From Butyriboletus loyo (lineage: Eukaryota; Basidiomycota; Agaricomycetes; Boletales; Boletaceae): DNA of 20,732 bases. The number at the start of each line of letters is the position of its first letter. Position 1 is the stretch's first letter. Location: the NCBI GenBank assembly GCA_038093515.1, contig JBBPSI010000342.1, forward strand, positions 1 through 20,732, in the 5' to 3' direction. Shown in pieces: positions 9,821 through 20,732 of this stretch. A model generated the notes under the pieces. It saw only the letters and a list, made by a program, of their open reading frames with translations. It did not search any database and was not told where the DNA came from. A program made the translations under genes and the position numbers.

Positions 9821-11344
9821 GCGGTGTGACGAGTGCCACAGGCGACGTGACGCAAGCGTACGGTACGGAGCACCATGGCCGCCTGACTTTGAACCCCGAA
9901 CGCCTCATTTTGGCGGAAGCGCTTGGCCGAGTAGGTCCTAAGCAGTTTCCCATATGTAACCGTCTTCTTGTTCTTCTTCGGTGGGTATGTAGAAATGCGC
10001 CATCACGTTATTCTCGCTCTCCTGATGGTTATGCCAAAAATTCTTACCAGTGGGCTGCGAGTAACACGGACATGTTGAAGTTTGAAATGGCGCAACTTTT
10101 TCTGAGGCGAGTCGTTCGCTTTACACCGTTACGTCGGAGTACTGGAAGAGGAATGACATGGACAGAAGCGCTTAGGTGCAGTGGCGTGCGGCTATGTCCG
10201 GGGGCTGAGCCTCTCTCTGGACGAACTTGATAAAGGACATACTCAGCTCAAAACTGTGGAGGATCTGGGTGCTCACAGGGGGAAATACTGATACACGAAG
10301 TACGATAAAGTGTTGTTCGATGTGTCGAGATCATATGTCCTAGTACCTGTTGGAGATCATCGACTCGATCATCCCGTACTTAGACTCGGATAGACTCTAG
10401 TTATTACTACTTACATACTCCAAGGCTGGAGGTAAGCTATAATTTCACGCTCGCTACTTGACTTGTCACTTGATTAACGGTATAGGACTTGCTCGTCCAT
10501 CTATCTAGTTCGTGTTCCTTCACAGTTCTACTGTGAGATGGCTCAATGATGTTAGCTGTAACTTGATAAAGCTAACGAAGGACGACGTACAGGACCATTG
10601 ACCAACAAGGTGAGGACCGTTATTATACTAGTGACCCTCGGAGACTCTGTGACTTCATCAATGGACTCATTATCTGCCATGCCCGGGTTTGCTCGGTAGA
10701 GGCTTCAGCACTACAAGAAACCATTGAGATTGAATCGTCGACATTAACTTCCGAAACCCAGGGATCCAGCTAGTAGTCAACTGCGACATTGTGATAATGC
10801 TGAGTCCTGTATATTTCAAGACGGTGAGGGTTGAGTTATTTTTTTTTTGGTGCAGTGGAGGCGCCGACGTCGAGAATCAAAGGTATTTGCTGTTGAATGG
10901 GATAAATCGTAACCTGCTGTACCATTCATTCCACGGGAAACGGGCGCATGAGTGATTGAGTCCTGTTATCCTTGAAGCTTGAAAGCTTGAGGGTTTGGAT
11001 ACAGAGTGTATAGTAGCCTAGTAGTGCCAGGCACGTGAGTCGCATGAACCCTACCCAGTCACTATTGCCAAAACGGGATTAGGAAAACGCAACTTGGTTT
11101 GTTTACCGAGCGAAGTTCCAGTGGCCATCCCTTACCAATCTAGCTTGGCTTTCGATTCTCAACCAACAGCTTGTCGGCGTTTGCGTCGGTGCTCGACCCA
11201 TCAACTCACAACGGCGACGCTCGATCTACGTTTTTCTACCGCTGATACCCAATAAGACAATTGTTGATCATACCCCGTAGCCGGTTTCACTCTGGCTCGT
11301 GATCTCAAACACGCGTTTCTCGACTCCGGGTTGCGATACCAAAC

Positions 11345-14300
11345 ATGTATGGATTACGGAACTCTCAAAGTGCAGAGGCAGCTCGTGCCGCCGCCCTCCA
11401 AGCTGAGTTTAACGAGAAGAAATGGGTGTGGGTTCCGGACGAGAAGGAGGGCTACCTCGCTGGCTGGGTCCATCAAGAGGACCAAGAGATTGCTGAAATC
11501 ATCATGTCCTTGGGCGGAGAGGTAGACGTCCTCATAGCTGCTTTGCCACCCCTCCTCACATTCCGCTCAGATACGCCGAGTTCCGCTCTATGCTTTATCC
11601 AAGATGAATCCCCCAAAGTTCGACCGTGTGGATGATATTGCAGACCTCACTTTTCTGAATGAAGCCAGTGTTGTCCACAATCTTCGTCTAAGGTATGGCT
11701 CTGGGGCAATCTACGTGAGTCTGCTCCCCCACTCCGTGCCTGGAGACGTACAGTACCGCTCCTGGACATTCGTGATGCGTTCGTCTTACCGGTCATGAAC
11801 TAATGCCCACATTGCAGACATATTCTGGGTTATTCTTAGTTGCCATCAATCCTTACCAGAACTTGCCACTATATACCGATGCCATCATCCAACAATACCG
11901 CAACAAACGACGGGATGAAAATCCACCGCATATATTTGCAGTTACGGAACGTGCATGGATAAATATGCAAGAAGAACGCGAGAACCAGAGTATCCTCATC
12001 ACGTTCGTTGAATTCGCGCCATTAAACTTGGCATCCTGACTGATGGATCATTCGTGCAGTGGCGAATCGGGAGCTGGTAAGACGGAAAGCACGAAGAAGG
12101 TTATCCAATACCTTTCGGCCATAGCAACTGATGTCCACCCTCCCAACTCGTCACACGCGCACACACCATCCATGTCTTCGTACTCAGCGATGCCATCAAT
12201 CGGGTTGCCCAGAGGTAGAAACAAGAGTATATCAATAACCGGAACAGGGAGTGCCATGACTGCTAAAGAAAGACTCGGTTTATTGGAGCGACAAATCATT
12301 CAAGCCAACCCTATCCTCGAGGCCTTCGGGAATGCACAAACCCAAAGGAACAACAATTCGAGTCGTTTCGGCAAATTCATCCGGATCAGTTTCGCCCCTG
12401 ATGGGAGTATTTCTGGGGCCAACATTGACTGGTACTTGCTGGAGAAGAGTCGAGTAGTTGTGCGGAGTCCTGCGGAACGGAATTTCCATGTGTTCTATCA
12501 GCTGATGTCCACCGGTGGCTCTCTGAAGGGTAGGCAGGATAAGACCTCATATTACCTTCATATCGTTTACTGGTTTCCAGATTCACTGTTGCTGGATGGG
12601 AATATTGAAGACTATGAATTTTTGAACCGGAGTAGGAGGGAGATTGATGGTGTTAACGATCGGGATGACTGGGATACTCTTATTGTAAGCCGACTTTCTT
12701 GCTTGTACGCAAAAAATAGTTTGATGACCAGGCCCCAAGAATGCTTTCGAAGTCGTCGGCTTCTCTCAAGCTGAACAGTATGATTTATTTCGGATCGTCG
12801 CAGCGGTTCTCCACATCGGTAACATTGCCATCACCTCCACGCGCTCTGATGACGCCGTCATGGCCGACCCCTCTCACGCGGAGCGTATTTGTCACCTCTT
12901 GGGAATCCCGCTGACCGAGTTCACGAAAGCTGTCTTGCGACCCAGAGTGCTTGCCGGAAGAGAATGGGTCACGCAAGCGCGCACCGGTCAGCAGGCTTTG
13001 GATGAGCTCGCCGCTCTGTCAAAGACGCTGTACGAGAAATCATTCGGTGCGCTGGTTGAACGTATCAATCGCGCCCTCGATCGGCCAACACCCAAGTCGA
13101 CATTCATCGGTGTACTGGATATCGCGGGATTCGAGATTTTCGAGATTAACACCTACGAGCAACTCCTCATCAACTTCACTAACGAGAAACTCCAACAATT
13201 CTTCAACCATCACATGTTTGTCCTTGAGCAGGAAGAATATTCTCGCGAGGGCATAGAGTGGGACTACGTGAACTTCAAGCTTGACTTGCAACCGACAATC
13301 GACCTTATCGAAGGAGGTGGTAACACAATTGGTATCCTCAGCTGTTTGGATGAGGAATGCATTATGCCCAAAGCCACCGATCTCACTTTCACAGAGAAAG
13401 TGCATTCTTTGTGGAGTGGAGATCTAGCTCCCGGTGAAGAACCACACCCTGGTCGTACAAAGTATAGTCTCCCCAAGTTTGAACAGGGTTTCATCATCAC
13501 CCACTACGCCGGGAGAGTCGAGTACCGTACCTATGGTTGGCTGGAGAAGAACAAGGATCCATTGAATGATAACCTCACTCGAGTTCTCGCTGCATCCACA
13601 CAACCCTACGTTGCGAGTCTTTTCCAGGATTATGCAGGATCGCTCTCTGAACTCTCCTCTTTGAGCGTCGGGTTCTCATTGGGGAAGAAACGCGGTGTCA
13701 AGAAAGGTGCTTTCCGCACCGTGGCTCAAAGACACAAGGAACAATTAGCGATGCTGATGACCCAACTGCACGCAACTCAGCCGCATTTCGTTCGGTGTAT
13801 AGTTCCCAACGCCAACAAGAAGCCAGGAAGAATTGATGTGCCGCTCGTCCTCGACCAGTTGCGTTGTAATGGTGTACTAGAAGGCATCCGGATCGCTAGG
13901 CTGGGTTACCCCAATCGACTTCCTTTTGTCGAGTTCCGGCAACGCTATGAAATCATGACTCCTGGAATTATCCCACGTGGTTACATGGACGGTCGGAAAG
14001 CTTGCCTCCGCATGGTAGAAGCTCTGGACCTCGACAAAGAGCTTTATCGGGTCGGCATGTCGAAGATTTTCTTCAAAGCGGGCGTGCTCGCCGAACTCGA
14101 AGAACGTAGAGACGCGTTGTTGTATGACGTTTTCTCGAGGCTGCAGGCCGTAGCACGGAAGTTCTCTGCACGAAGACAGATGAAGAAGATTCTTAATCGT
14201 GCTGTTGCCATTCGGACTATTCAACGCAACGCTCGGGTGTATGGCGAACTTAGGGACTGGCCATGGTGGCAACTTTACACGAAGGTCTGAAGACCCTCTC

Positions 14301-17300
14301 TTCAAGCCCATCTTTCTGACATTAGACAATCATAGGTCCGACCTTTGCTAGCTGCCACGCGCAACGACGAAGAACTTCGGCGGAAAGAAGTGGAGTTACA
14401 GCTGATCAAGGAACGGGCGGAGAGAGACCAGCGCGAGAAAGAGAACTTGGAAAACATGAAGATGTCACTAGAAGCAGAGACACAGAAGATCATCAAGGAA
14501 CTCGAGGCAGAGCGGGCCCTTACTATTGACAAAGATTTTTTACTCGAGCGGAGTAAACACCGGGAGATCGAGCTGGAGGAGGAGATCGTTGCTTTACACA
14601 CTGACCTCGATGTTCTCGATTCGCAACTGGACCGGGCACTACTCCGACAGAAGGAAAGCGACGAAAAGCATGAAAATCTTCGGCAAGCATTCGATCAAGC
14701 TGCCGAACACCTCGTGCGGCTTGAGGGCGAGCAGAATGAGTGGAAGAAGAAGGAGGCAGAGTTTGTGGACCTTCTCGCCAAAATGGAAACTAGCATGGGA
14801 CAGCTCCATGACGAGCGAGATGAATTGCAGAAGTTGAATGAGGACTTCACGACCTTGGTATCCCAGCGCGACGAAGACTTTGTTCGTCTCAAAGAACGTT
14901 CCGAGACATCTACCAACGAGCTCCAGTCTAAGTTGGCTGCAGAACTGCGCACAACGTAGGTATCGGACGATGCAATGCTCGCGAAATTGGACTCATTCAT
15001 CTCTTAGGGAACTTCTCAATGCCAAAGTTGATCAGCTAGAGAAGGGTTCGCAACAAGCCAAGGACCAACTAGCCGGACTGACTCGCACTGCCAACGATTA
15101 TTCCACAATGCTCCAGAAAAAAGAGGACGACATTGTTCGTCTTGCCTCCGAAGTTACTGCATCGAAACGAGAGCGTACCCAGCTCCAAAAGGACATCATC
15201 GAAAACCGTGCTTTGACCGAAAAGCAAAAGGCCGAGTTGGATGCGTACAGGGTGGATGCGGATCGCACCCTGACTGCCAAGGCCAGACTGCAGGAAGAAC
15301 TCGACGAGTTCCGTGCACTGATGGAAACGAAGATCACGGAGGAAACACACCGACGTGAAATCGAGAAGACCAAAGACGCGGAGCTCGCTGACCTGCGACT
15401 CCAAGTCGCAGACCTTCAGGGTCAGCTGAAGGCATTCCGCAAAACTGCTCTTGAGAATGAAAGCAAGCTCAAACTCGAAGTCGAGAGGGTGAGCCGTCAG
15501 TATACTCAACTCGAGAGTTCACATACGTCGCTGCTCGAACGCGAAAGGGCCGCAAACGAGCAATCCACCAGGGCTGGAGCTGCAGCAATTGCTATGGAGA
15601 AGTCGCAAAGAACACTGGAATCGGAACTGCAGGCACTCTGTGCGAAGCAAACTAACTCGGACTCACAACTCGCGGAGGTTGTGAAGGCGAAAGAGGTAGA
15701 GTCTCTCATTCTATAAACTAAACATGTCATCTAACTTATGCCGCTTTAGTCCTTGGAACGACAGCTCACTTCATCCCAAAGCAAGTATCACGAGCTCGAG
15801 GACACAGTTCTACAGTTGGAGAGAGGAGCTCACGCCCTCGAACGTCAAGCAGAGCAAGCCCGGAAGCAGCTAGAAGCAGAATCGGCCAAGTGCAAACAGC
15901 TTCATCAAGTTGCAACCAATCAGAAGAGGGAGCTCGCCCTGGACCAAGACCGTCTCTCCAAGATGGACGCAGCCCTAAAAAAGGCTCTCACCGACCAAAA
16001 GAACAAGGAATGGGAAATCAAACAGCTGGAATCCAGACAGGACAAGAAGATTGTTGAGCATGTTCACGTGCTCGAAAAGGCGAAGAAAGTCACCGACCAG
16101 CAGCTCAAAGACGCCCAAGAGGAATTGCAGAAGAATGCAGCATACATTCGATCTCTGGAGAAGGTAAAGTTGGCATTGACCCGTGAGGCTGAAGACTTCG
16201 TACGCGAGGACAGGATGGAACAGGTGCAAGGGATGGTCGCAAAGATCAAGGCTCAGATCGAGCGTCAGCACAAAGAACTACTTAACCTTATCATGAAGGA
16301 CACACCGATGGACGAGGCATTCCGCTCTCGCCTCGTTCGCGAACTGAAAGTCGCTGAAGAGGAGCTTGCGCGCCAGTTTTCCGCCGTTACCCAGACCTCA
16401 GACTTTACGAAATCTACGCCTGGGCTCAAAGACGAATCTACAGCTCGCCTTGAAGAGTCACGCAAAGCCCTCGTACGTCATTCCGAGGTTTGGTAGAACC
16501 AAGACTCACGACAGGATATATACCACAGCTGGCTCAGCAACGGAGTTTGCAGCTCGAATTAGAAGAGATCCGGAGACGAGCTCGAGAAGAGCTGGCTGGT
16601 GTCCACGACAGGCTGGATGCTGAGATTGCCTCCAAGAATGACACGATTAGTATGATGGTCCACCTTCGCCAATGAATCTATGCTAACTTTAAGCAGACGC
16701 ATACAGGCAACTTCAGACTCAGTTCCAAGAGCTCCAGATAACATCGGCCGCTGCGATCGCAATGGAGTCAGGTGGGCGATCTTGTCAATCCTAGTACCGA
16801 CCTTGGCTGATCGGATGCGAAGAGTTGCAACAGGCAATCGAGTCGTACAAGCAAAAGGCAACTATAATCAATGAAAAACTTCAAGACGCTGAGGTCGCAC
16901 AGGCAAAGGCAGAACAGGCAGAAATATTTGGTGAGCAGAGCGACTTTTTTCTATTGCACGAACTGACCCTAGACAGCTCGCCGTGCATTCACTGATTTGG
17001 AGAAGACATATTTTGACCTTGTTGCAGAGAAGAAGGTGATCGAAGAGAGGCTACAGACCACGGAACACAAACTCCGGGAGTTAGAACACCAAATCGAGGA
17101 AGAGGATCAAGAGTCCTCTGAACTTGGTGTCCATCGGCGTCGCCTAGCCCAACAATTGCAAGACGAACGGCTTCAGCACCAAAAGGACTTTTCCGAGCGT
17201 GATTTTGCTAGTGATCAAACCCGAAAGAAGTATCAAGGTAATCATCCTTTTGTGACTATACGAGACGATATTCATCTGCTCCTAGCCGAACTTGCTCAAC

Positions 17301-18574
17301 TCAGTGAAGGTATAGTTTGTCCGTTCCTTCTTAATTAGTTTCTCATCATATCCCAGAACTTCAATCCCAGCGTGACACCATGACCCGACTTCGTGAAGAT
17401 AACCGCAAGATACATTCGGACTACGACGAACTACAGTTACGCTTCGACGAGGAAGTTCACAGCGGTAGCGCATGGAAGAGAGAGAAAGAACGCCTTGACA
17501 CCAAGATCACAGACTTGACGAAGGCATACGAAACCTCTACCGCGGTGGAGTCTGATCAACAAGCACAAATCGTTTCTCTACACTCTCAAGTCCGTGAGTT
17601 AAGGAACGTTTTGAACGATGCGGAAGCAGACCGCGCTATGCTCCAAAAAGCAAGGCGCTCACTGCAGGCAGAACTGGAGGGCATCAAGCTTGACCATATT
17701 GATGCCACCAAGGTAACATCAGATCGAGAGTTACAAAAACTCCAGCTCGAAAAGCAGGATCTTGAGCGCTCTCTGGAAGAGCAAGAGGATCGTGTCTCTA
17801 TGGCCTTCGGTCGCATGAAAACTGCGGAAACCCATGCTGCTGAAAGTCAATTAGAGTTGGACAAAATTCGCATGGAGAATACAGAGCTGGACAGAAAAAA
17901 CGTACGTAAATCTTTCTTTCCTGTAGAGACATTCTCCTTACTCCGCTGCAGGCTCAGTTGGAGAAGCAAGTTAAGGGCGTCAATGTCCGGATCGTGGACC
18001 TGGAAACGAAATCGTATACCAGCATGCCTCAACCGAATGCGACTATTCGACGGCTACAAGCTCGCATTGAAGAACTTACGACTCAGCTTGGCCAAGCCTC
18101 CAGCGATAAGAGACATAGCACACCGCTTCGTTCCTCCGACAAAGTGGCGAGAGATATTCAACTACAGCTTCAAGAGAGTGAACGCCATCGTTTGAAGCTA
18201 GAGGATGACCGGAAACTTTCGGAGACCCAGATCCAATCCCTCCGTGAGAAACTTGATAAAGCGGTTGGTCGACTCTGTTTGCATTAGCCCCCCACTGAAC
18301 AAAAGTACAGCAATCCTCCGAAAGTGAATTGGTTCGTGCCAACCGTCGACTTGAGTTACAAGCTGCAGAAGCCAAACAAAGCACTTTGACGTAAGTCAGC
18401 TACCCATCAATGTACATTGTAATTCCTGATGTTCATAATGACTCTAGCCTAGAGCGTGAGGTGGAACGGCTTCGTAGTCGTATTAACAGACCAGCGTCTT
18501 CTGTGATCAGCGATACAGCTAGCGCATCTGGAACCTCCTCTGTTGGTTCCCCACGCAAGCTCAAGCCGTCATGA
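11345..18574 (+). CDS. Conventional (class II) myosin heavy chain, complete
   Basis: This actin motor forms two-headed coiled-coil dimers and in fungi drives the cytokinetic ring. Seventeen exons give 2119 residues: 11345-11521, 11571-11714, 11818-12002, 12060-12684, 12740-14284, 14336-14955, 15008-15695, 15750-16472, 16529-16649, 16697-16771, 16823-16930, 16977-17237, 17286-17309, 17357-17901, 17952-18263, 18311-18390 and 18448-18574. An N-terminal SH3-like segment surrounds W27. The motor carries MNPPKF (71-76), P-loop GESGAGKT (170-177), switch I NNNSSRFG (266-273), switch II DIAGFE (504-509), HFVRCIVPN (from 726) and the SH1 region [10 protein letters not shown] (from 750). Two degenerate IQ motifs (about 845-860, 868-885) precede the class II signature WPWWQLYTK. 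Residues 893 to about 2090 are almost continuous coiled coil, followed by a Ser-rich, nonhelical tailpiece ([17 protein letters not shown]). No C-terminal cargo, TH1 or chitin-synthase domain is present, which excludes classes I, V and XVII. Loop 1 (about 192-240) is expanded. The ATG has a good context (AAACATG). Confidence 0.96.
17286..17309 (+). other. 24-nt microexon in the myosin II tail
   Basis: The microexon lies between a 48-nt intron (17238-17285, GTAATC...CCTAG) and a 47-nt intron (17310-17356, GTATAG...CCCAG). It codes for eight residues, AELAQLSE (1758-1765), in phase 1-1. Both flanking exons and the coiled-coil pattern require it in this frame. Skipping it would keep the frame. 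Confidence 0.8.
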
Positions 18575-19037
18575 CGATTAAATCTACGACTATCGAGTTC
18601 TTATTTGAATGCCGCCAGGCCTCATATTGCTTTTTTACTTGCCACGACATGTAATCACTAGGTCTTGTATCAGTTTGTAGCCTTCGCACATTATTTTTCC
18701 TGCCTTCCTGGTTACTCCTTGATATCAAAACATTTTATGCTGCATGAATGAATAAGATTTTTTTTCGTCGGCTAGCGTCCACCCACATGCATCAGTAATC
18801 ATCAGCAAGTTTATAACCTGTGACTCGGGTTCTCTTTTACATACATGTAGTACGGTTTGGACTTGACCGTCACTCGGAACACGTCTGACCAGAATGATCG
18901 GGGACTCATGAGCTGCTCTCGGAATATCCCGCAAAACTAGTAATTTAGAGTTCAGCCACTCATCCACTCAATCGAAAGCATTTCAAGGTATACCCGTCTA
19001 AGATAGGACATAGGACAACGTCAAAACCTCGTTCGCC
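18575..19037. other. Spacer: myosin 3' UTR and eL38 promoter
   Basis: These 463 bases separate two genes on the same strand. The left part (to about 18780) is T-rich, with a run of eight T's near 18758, as expected for 3' UTR and polyadenylation sequence. The right part should hold the eL38 promoter, and I see no clear TATA box. The only frame of note is an 80-codon minus-strand one (18725-18967) with no recognisable content. Confidence 0.55.
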
Positions 19038-19487
19038 ATGGTTCGCAGCATTCTATGCAATTCATTTGGTGTGTATTGACGTTGTACGCAGCCTAAAGAA
19101 ATCCGGGATATCAAACAATTCATCGAGATTGCGCGGCGGAAGGATGCTACGCGTAAGTGTTGGAGTAAATGCACGGGCTGGGCGCCGCACACTGATTCCT
19201 GCTGCGCACACTACGCTCCTCCCTCTACCCATTTACAGAGGCCCGGATAAAAAAGGTCGCTGCAAAAACGCCCACCGGCAAGGCCCAGACCAAGTTTAAA
19301 GTCCGGTGCTCAAGATATCTGTACACCCTCTCCATAGACGACCCAGACAAGGCTGAGAAGCTCAAGCAGAGTCTTCCTCCAGGTATGCTTGCGCGCGCTT
19401 GTCGTGTTTCCAGGACTGTGGGTGACGATGCCGCACTTTCTAGGCTTGGCCGTGGTGGACTTGGCCCAACCAGTAAAGAAGAAATAA
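19038..19487 (+). CDS. RPL38: 60S ribosomal protein eL38
   Basis: eL38 is a small protein of the large cytosolic ribosomal subunit. Four exons (19038-19040, 19092-19152, 19239-19382, 19444-19487) give 83 residues, slightly longer than the usual 69-80. The family core is unmistakable: [20 protein letters not shown], then [17 protein letters not shown] and [15 protein letters not shown], ending in KKK. The first coding exon is only the ATG. The first intron follows at once, an arrangement common in eukaryotic ribosomal-protein genes. Its donor GTTCGC is weak, but related GTTCGT donors occur in the Mtr4 and myosin genes here. Introns are 51, 86 and 61 nt. The stretch [11 protein letters not shown] before the core is a small lineage-type expansion. 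It is convergent with the site-2 protease gene. Confidence 0.96.
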
Positions 19488-19914
19488 ACCATCGCGCAGC
19501 TGTTTTGATATACTTTCTTCTCGCGATTCATGGGGAAGCGAACGTATGAGGAAGCGGAGGGCCTTGGTGTGCCACAGCCACACAGATCATGTTTGTATGC
19601 CCATGCATTGTATGCACGACTCGCATCACGCCAACAGAGACTCCACCAAATTTTGCGAATGTATCCCTCCATGTCTGTCAGATTTCCATGCTTCTTGAAT
19701 GCTCTAGGTGCTGTCGCGGATGTTGGATGTCAGAAATGAAGGTCAAACGGCGGATCACCTTCGAACTTTTGGACGTTCGAGTATAGCCGGATGCAAGTTA
19801 ACATTCGATGACCTAGCGTCAAGCTACCCAGAGACGAACTAGTTTGTAAAGTGTCAAGCCTCACTTCGGTTACAGGTTGCATATCGTTTTGACCATCCCA
19901 GAGAAGCGGGTATA
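19488..19914. other. Convergent spacer between eL38 and site-2 protease genes
   Basis: These 427 bases lie between two facing stop codons and should contain both 3' UTRs. A 69-codon ATG frame on the plus strand (19530-19739, [13 protein letters not shown] at its start) matches nothing I know, and I treat it as chance. No repeats or RNA genes were seen. Confidence 0.55.
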
Positions 19915-20732
19915 TCATTTTTTCGCCCAACTTATGGTACCCAGGAGTCCACAAAGCGCTACCAGGAGAAGTGCTAAGAAGCTAAGGAATCCCTTGCATG
20001 CTCTTTGCGCTCTGTCTTCCCGACTTAATCGTGTTGTGATGTTGAGAGCCTCAAGGTCGATGCTCTGCAAGCCATCACTGACTGGACCGTAGAAGAACTG
20101 TAATAATATCACGAGTGATTGATATCCATCTAATGCCGTGATCGGGAGCATGTTTACGATGTAGAGGGAAAGGTTCGCAGTCTTCATATATCTGTTATGA
20201 ACCACTGTCAATTATTTTGTACAGAGAATCACAACAACACCACGCACTCGAAGAAAGCAGAAGCGAGCTCTGGAAGCTTATATGGCACAAGAGAAAAACG
20301 GGAACGCAGAATACTAACTTGCACTAAGCAGAAAAGAGACCGTCTTGCTGACGCACTCATAATGGCCTAACGGCATTCACGTACCTTGTTCCCAGATTTC
20401 CTCCTTTGGACCCTTCCAAACGACTATATCTTCAATGCTTGTACCGACATGGTTCCTCAGGACCGAGATCCGTACGAGCTGCTGATCACGACGAGGTACC
20501 ACACAGGACGAAAATGACGAGCATTCCGTAGAAGAGTTGCACCGTGCCAAGTTGTCTGTGAATATGTGGACAGGATCTAATTCATACTGTACAGTTTCAT
20601 CCGCCTTGGATACAAAACAGGAGTATGAACCAGTGCTGGTACATGGCAGCGCTTTCGTAGAGAATAAGCAGCCAACCAACTTGACAATATGCTCGACCCA
20701 CTCACCAAATAGAAGTGAGTTGTTGGTGCACC
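19915..20732 (-). CDS. Site-2 protease (peptidase M50, MBTPS2-like), C-terminal part (5' partial)
   Basis: Site-2 proteases are zinc metalloproteases that cut transcription factors inside the membrane. In basidiomycetes the known substrate is the SREBP-type sterol and hypoxia regulator. Minus-strand exons are 20732-20385 (cut by the window edge), 20323-20248 and 20191-19915. The diagnostic element is NMLPITALDG in the last exon, the conserved LDG motif that supplies the third zinc ligand; the HExxH motif lies outside the window. Upstream is a Cys-containing segment (CTSTGSYSCF; RCNSSTECSSFSSC) of the kind seen in the lumenal part of eukaryotic members. A hydrophobic segment (GFLSFLALLLVALCGLLG) ends the protein at TGA 19915-19917. 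The intron 20247-20192 was placed at donor GTGCGT so that FFEYMKTANL reads through. A further 54-nt frame-neutral intron (20705-20652) may interrupt the first exon. Confidence 0.82.

Larger units (their letters stand above)
8509..11344. other. 2.8-kb gap between divergent zinc-finger and myosin genes; no gene identified
   Basis: I found no protein family in this stretch. The largest unbroken frames (about 9826-10230 plus, 9398-9748 minus) start with non-ATG codons and have no homology I can name. It must hold the promoters and leaders of both flanking genes. Visible items are two CCCTATAA motifs on the plus strand (8651-8658, 8754-8761), splice-like patterns on the minus strand (8.6-9.3 kb) and plus strand (10432-10485), a 16-bp palindrome at 9256, a short tandem repeat at 9791, small hairpins at 10519-10537 (CACAGT/ACTGTG stem) and 10551-10576 (GTTAGCT/AGCTAAC), and a T-run near 10840. 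Stops are frequent between 10230 and 11300 in all frames. A noncoding transcript, a long spliced leader or a decayed transposon would all fit. Confidence 0.6.

Noticed and set aside
9826..10230. 134-codon plus-strand open frame in the gap
   Set aside because: It opens with GTG, its first ATG is two thirds of the way in, and the peptide shows no domain or composition bias.
10320..10700. Short direct repeats and hairpins as evidence for a transposon remnant
   Set aside because: Units such as GATCATC and TAGACTC occur only in pairs. No terminal repeats, target-site duplication or transposase relic could be found by eye.
19530..19739. 69-codon ATG frame downstream of eL38
   Set aside because: No recognisable homology, and it lies in a short convergent 3' spacer. 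It is most likely untranslated sequence.
1..20732. tRNA or rRNA genes
   Set aside because: No T-loop consensus (GGTTCRANNCC) with a matching acceptor stem, and no rRNA-like stretch, was found on either strand by eye.

Overview
The window looks like nuclear DNA of a filamentous basidiomycete, probably an Agaricomycete. The genes carry many introns of about 46-60 nt with GT...AG ends, about half the bases are G or C, and every recognisable protein is of fungal or general eukaryotic type. A finer placement (for example Cantharellales) would be a guess. I see no rRNA, tRNA, CRISPR array or intact transposon. All exon joins below were worked out by hand from reading frame, splice signals and family resemblance.

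Layout. (1) Positions 1-2208, plus strand: the last 636 codons of the exosome-cofactor RNA helicase Mtr4, cut by the left edge. (2) 3061-5057, minus: a complete 521-residue small-subunit haem catalase in nine exons, convergent with Mtr4. (3) 5104-5519, minus: weak signs of a small membrane-protein gene. (4) 5516-6594, minus: an RBM18-like RRM protein of 270 residues in four exons. (5) 6839-8508, minus: a 522-residue protein with two C2H2 zinc fingers in three exons. (6) 8509-11344: a 2.8-kb stretch with no gene I can identify, although it holds splice-like signals on both strands and a perfect 16-bp palindrome. (7) 11345-18574, plus: a complete conventional (class II) myosin heavy chain of 2119 residues in 17 exons. 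(8) 19038-19487, plus: ribosomal protein eL38, 83 residues in four exons. (9) 19915-20732, minus: the C-terminal part of a site-2 protease (M50 family), cut by the right edge.

The genes look like ordinary chromosomal neighbours and not a pathway cluster: nuclear RNA surveillance (Mtr4), peroxide detoxification (catalase), RNA binding (RBM18-like), probable transcription control (zinc finger), cytokinesis (myosin II), translation (eL38) and regulated intramembrane proteolysis (site-2 protease). I found no convincing new multi-gene system. The best leads are a hairpin inside the one long RBM18 intron, a run of four frame-neutral exons including a 24-nt microexon in the myosin tail, an expanded myosin loop 1, and possible unrecognised spliced transcripts in the 8.5-11.3 kb gap.
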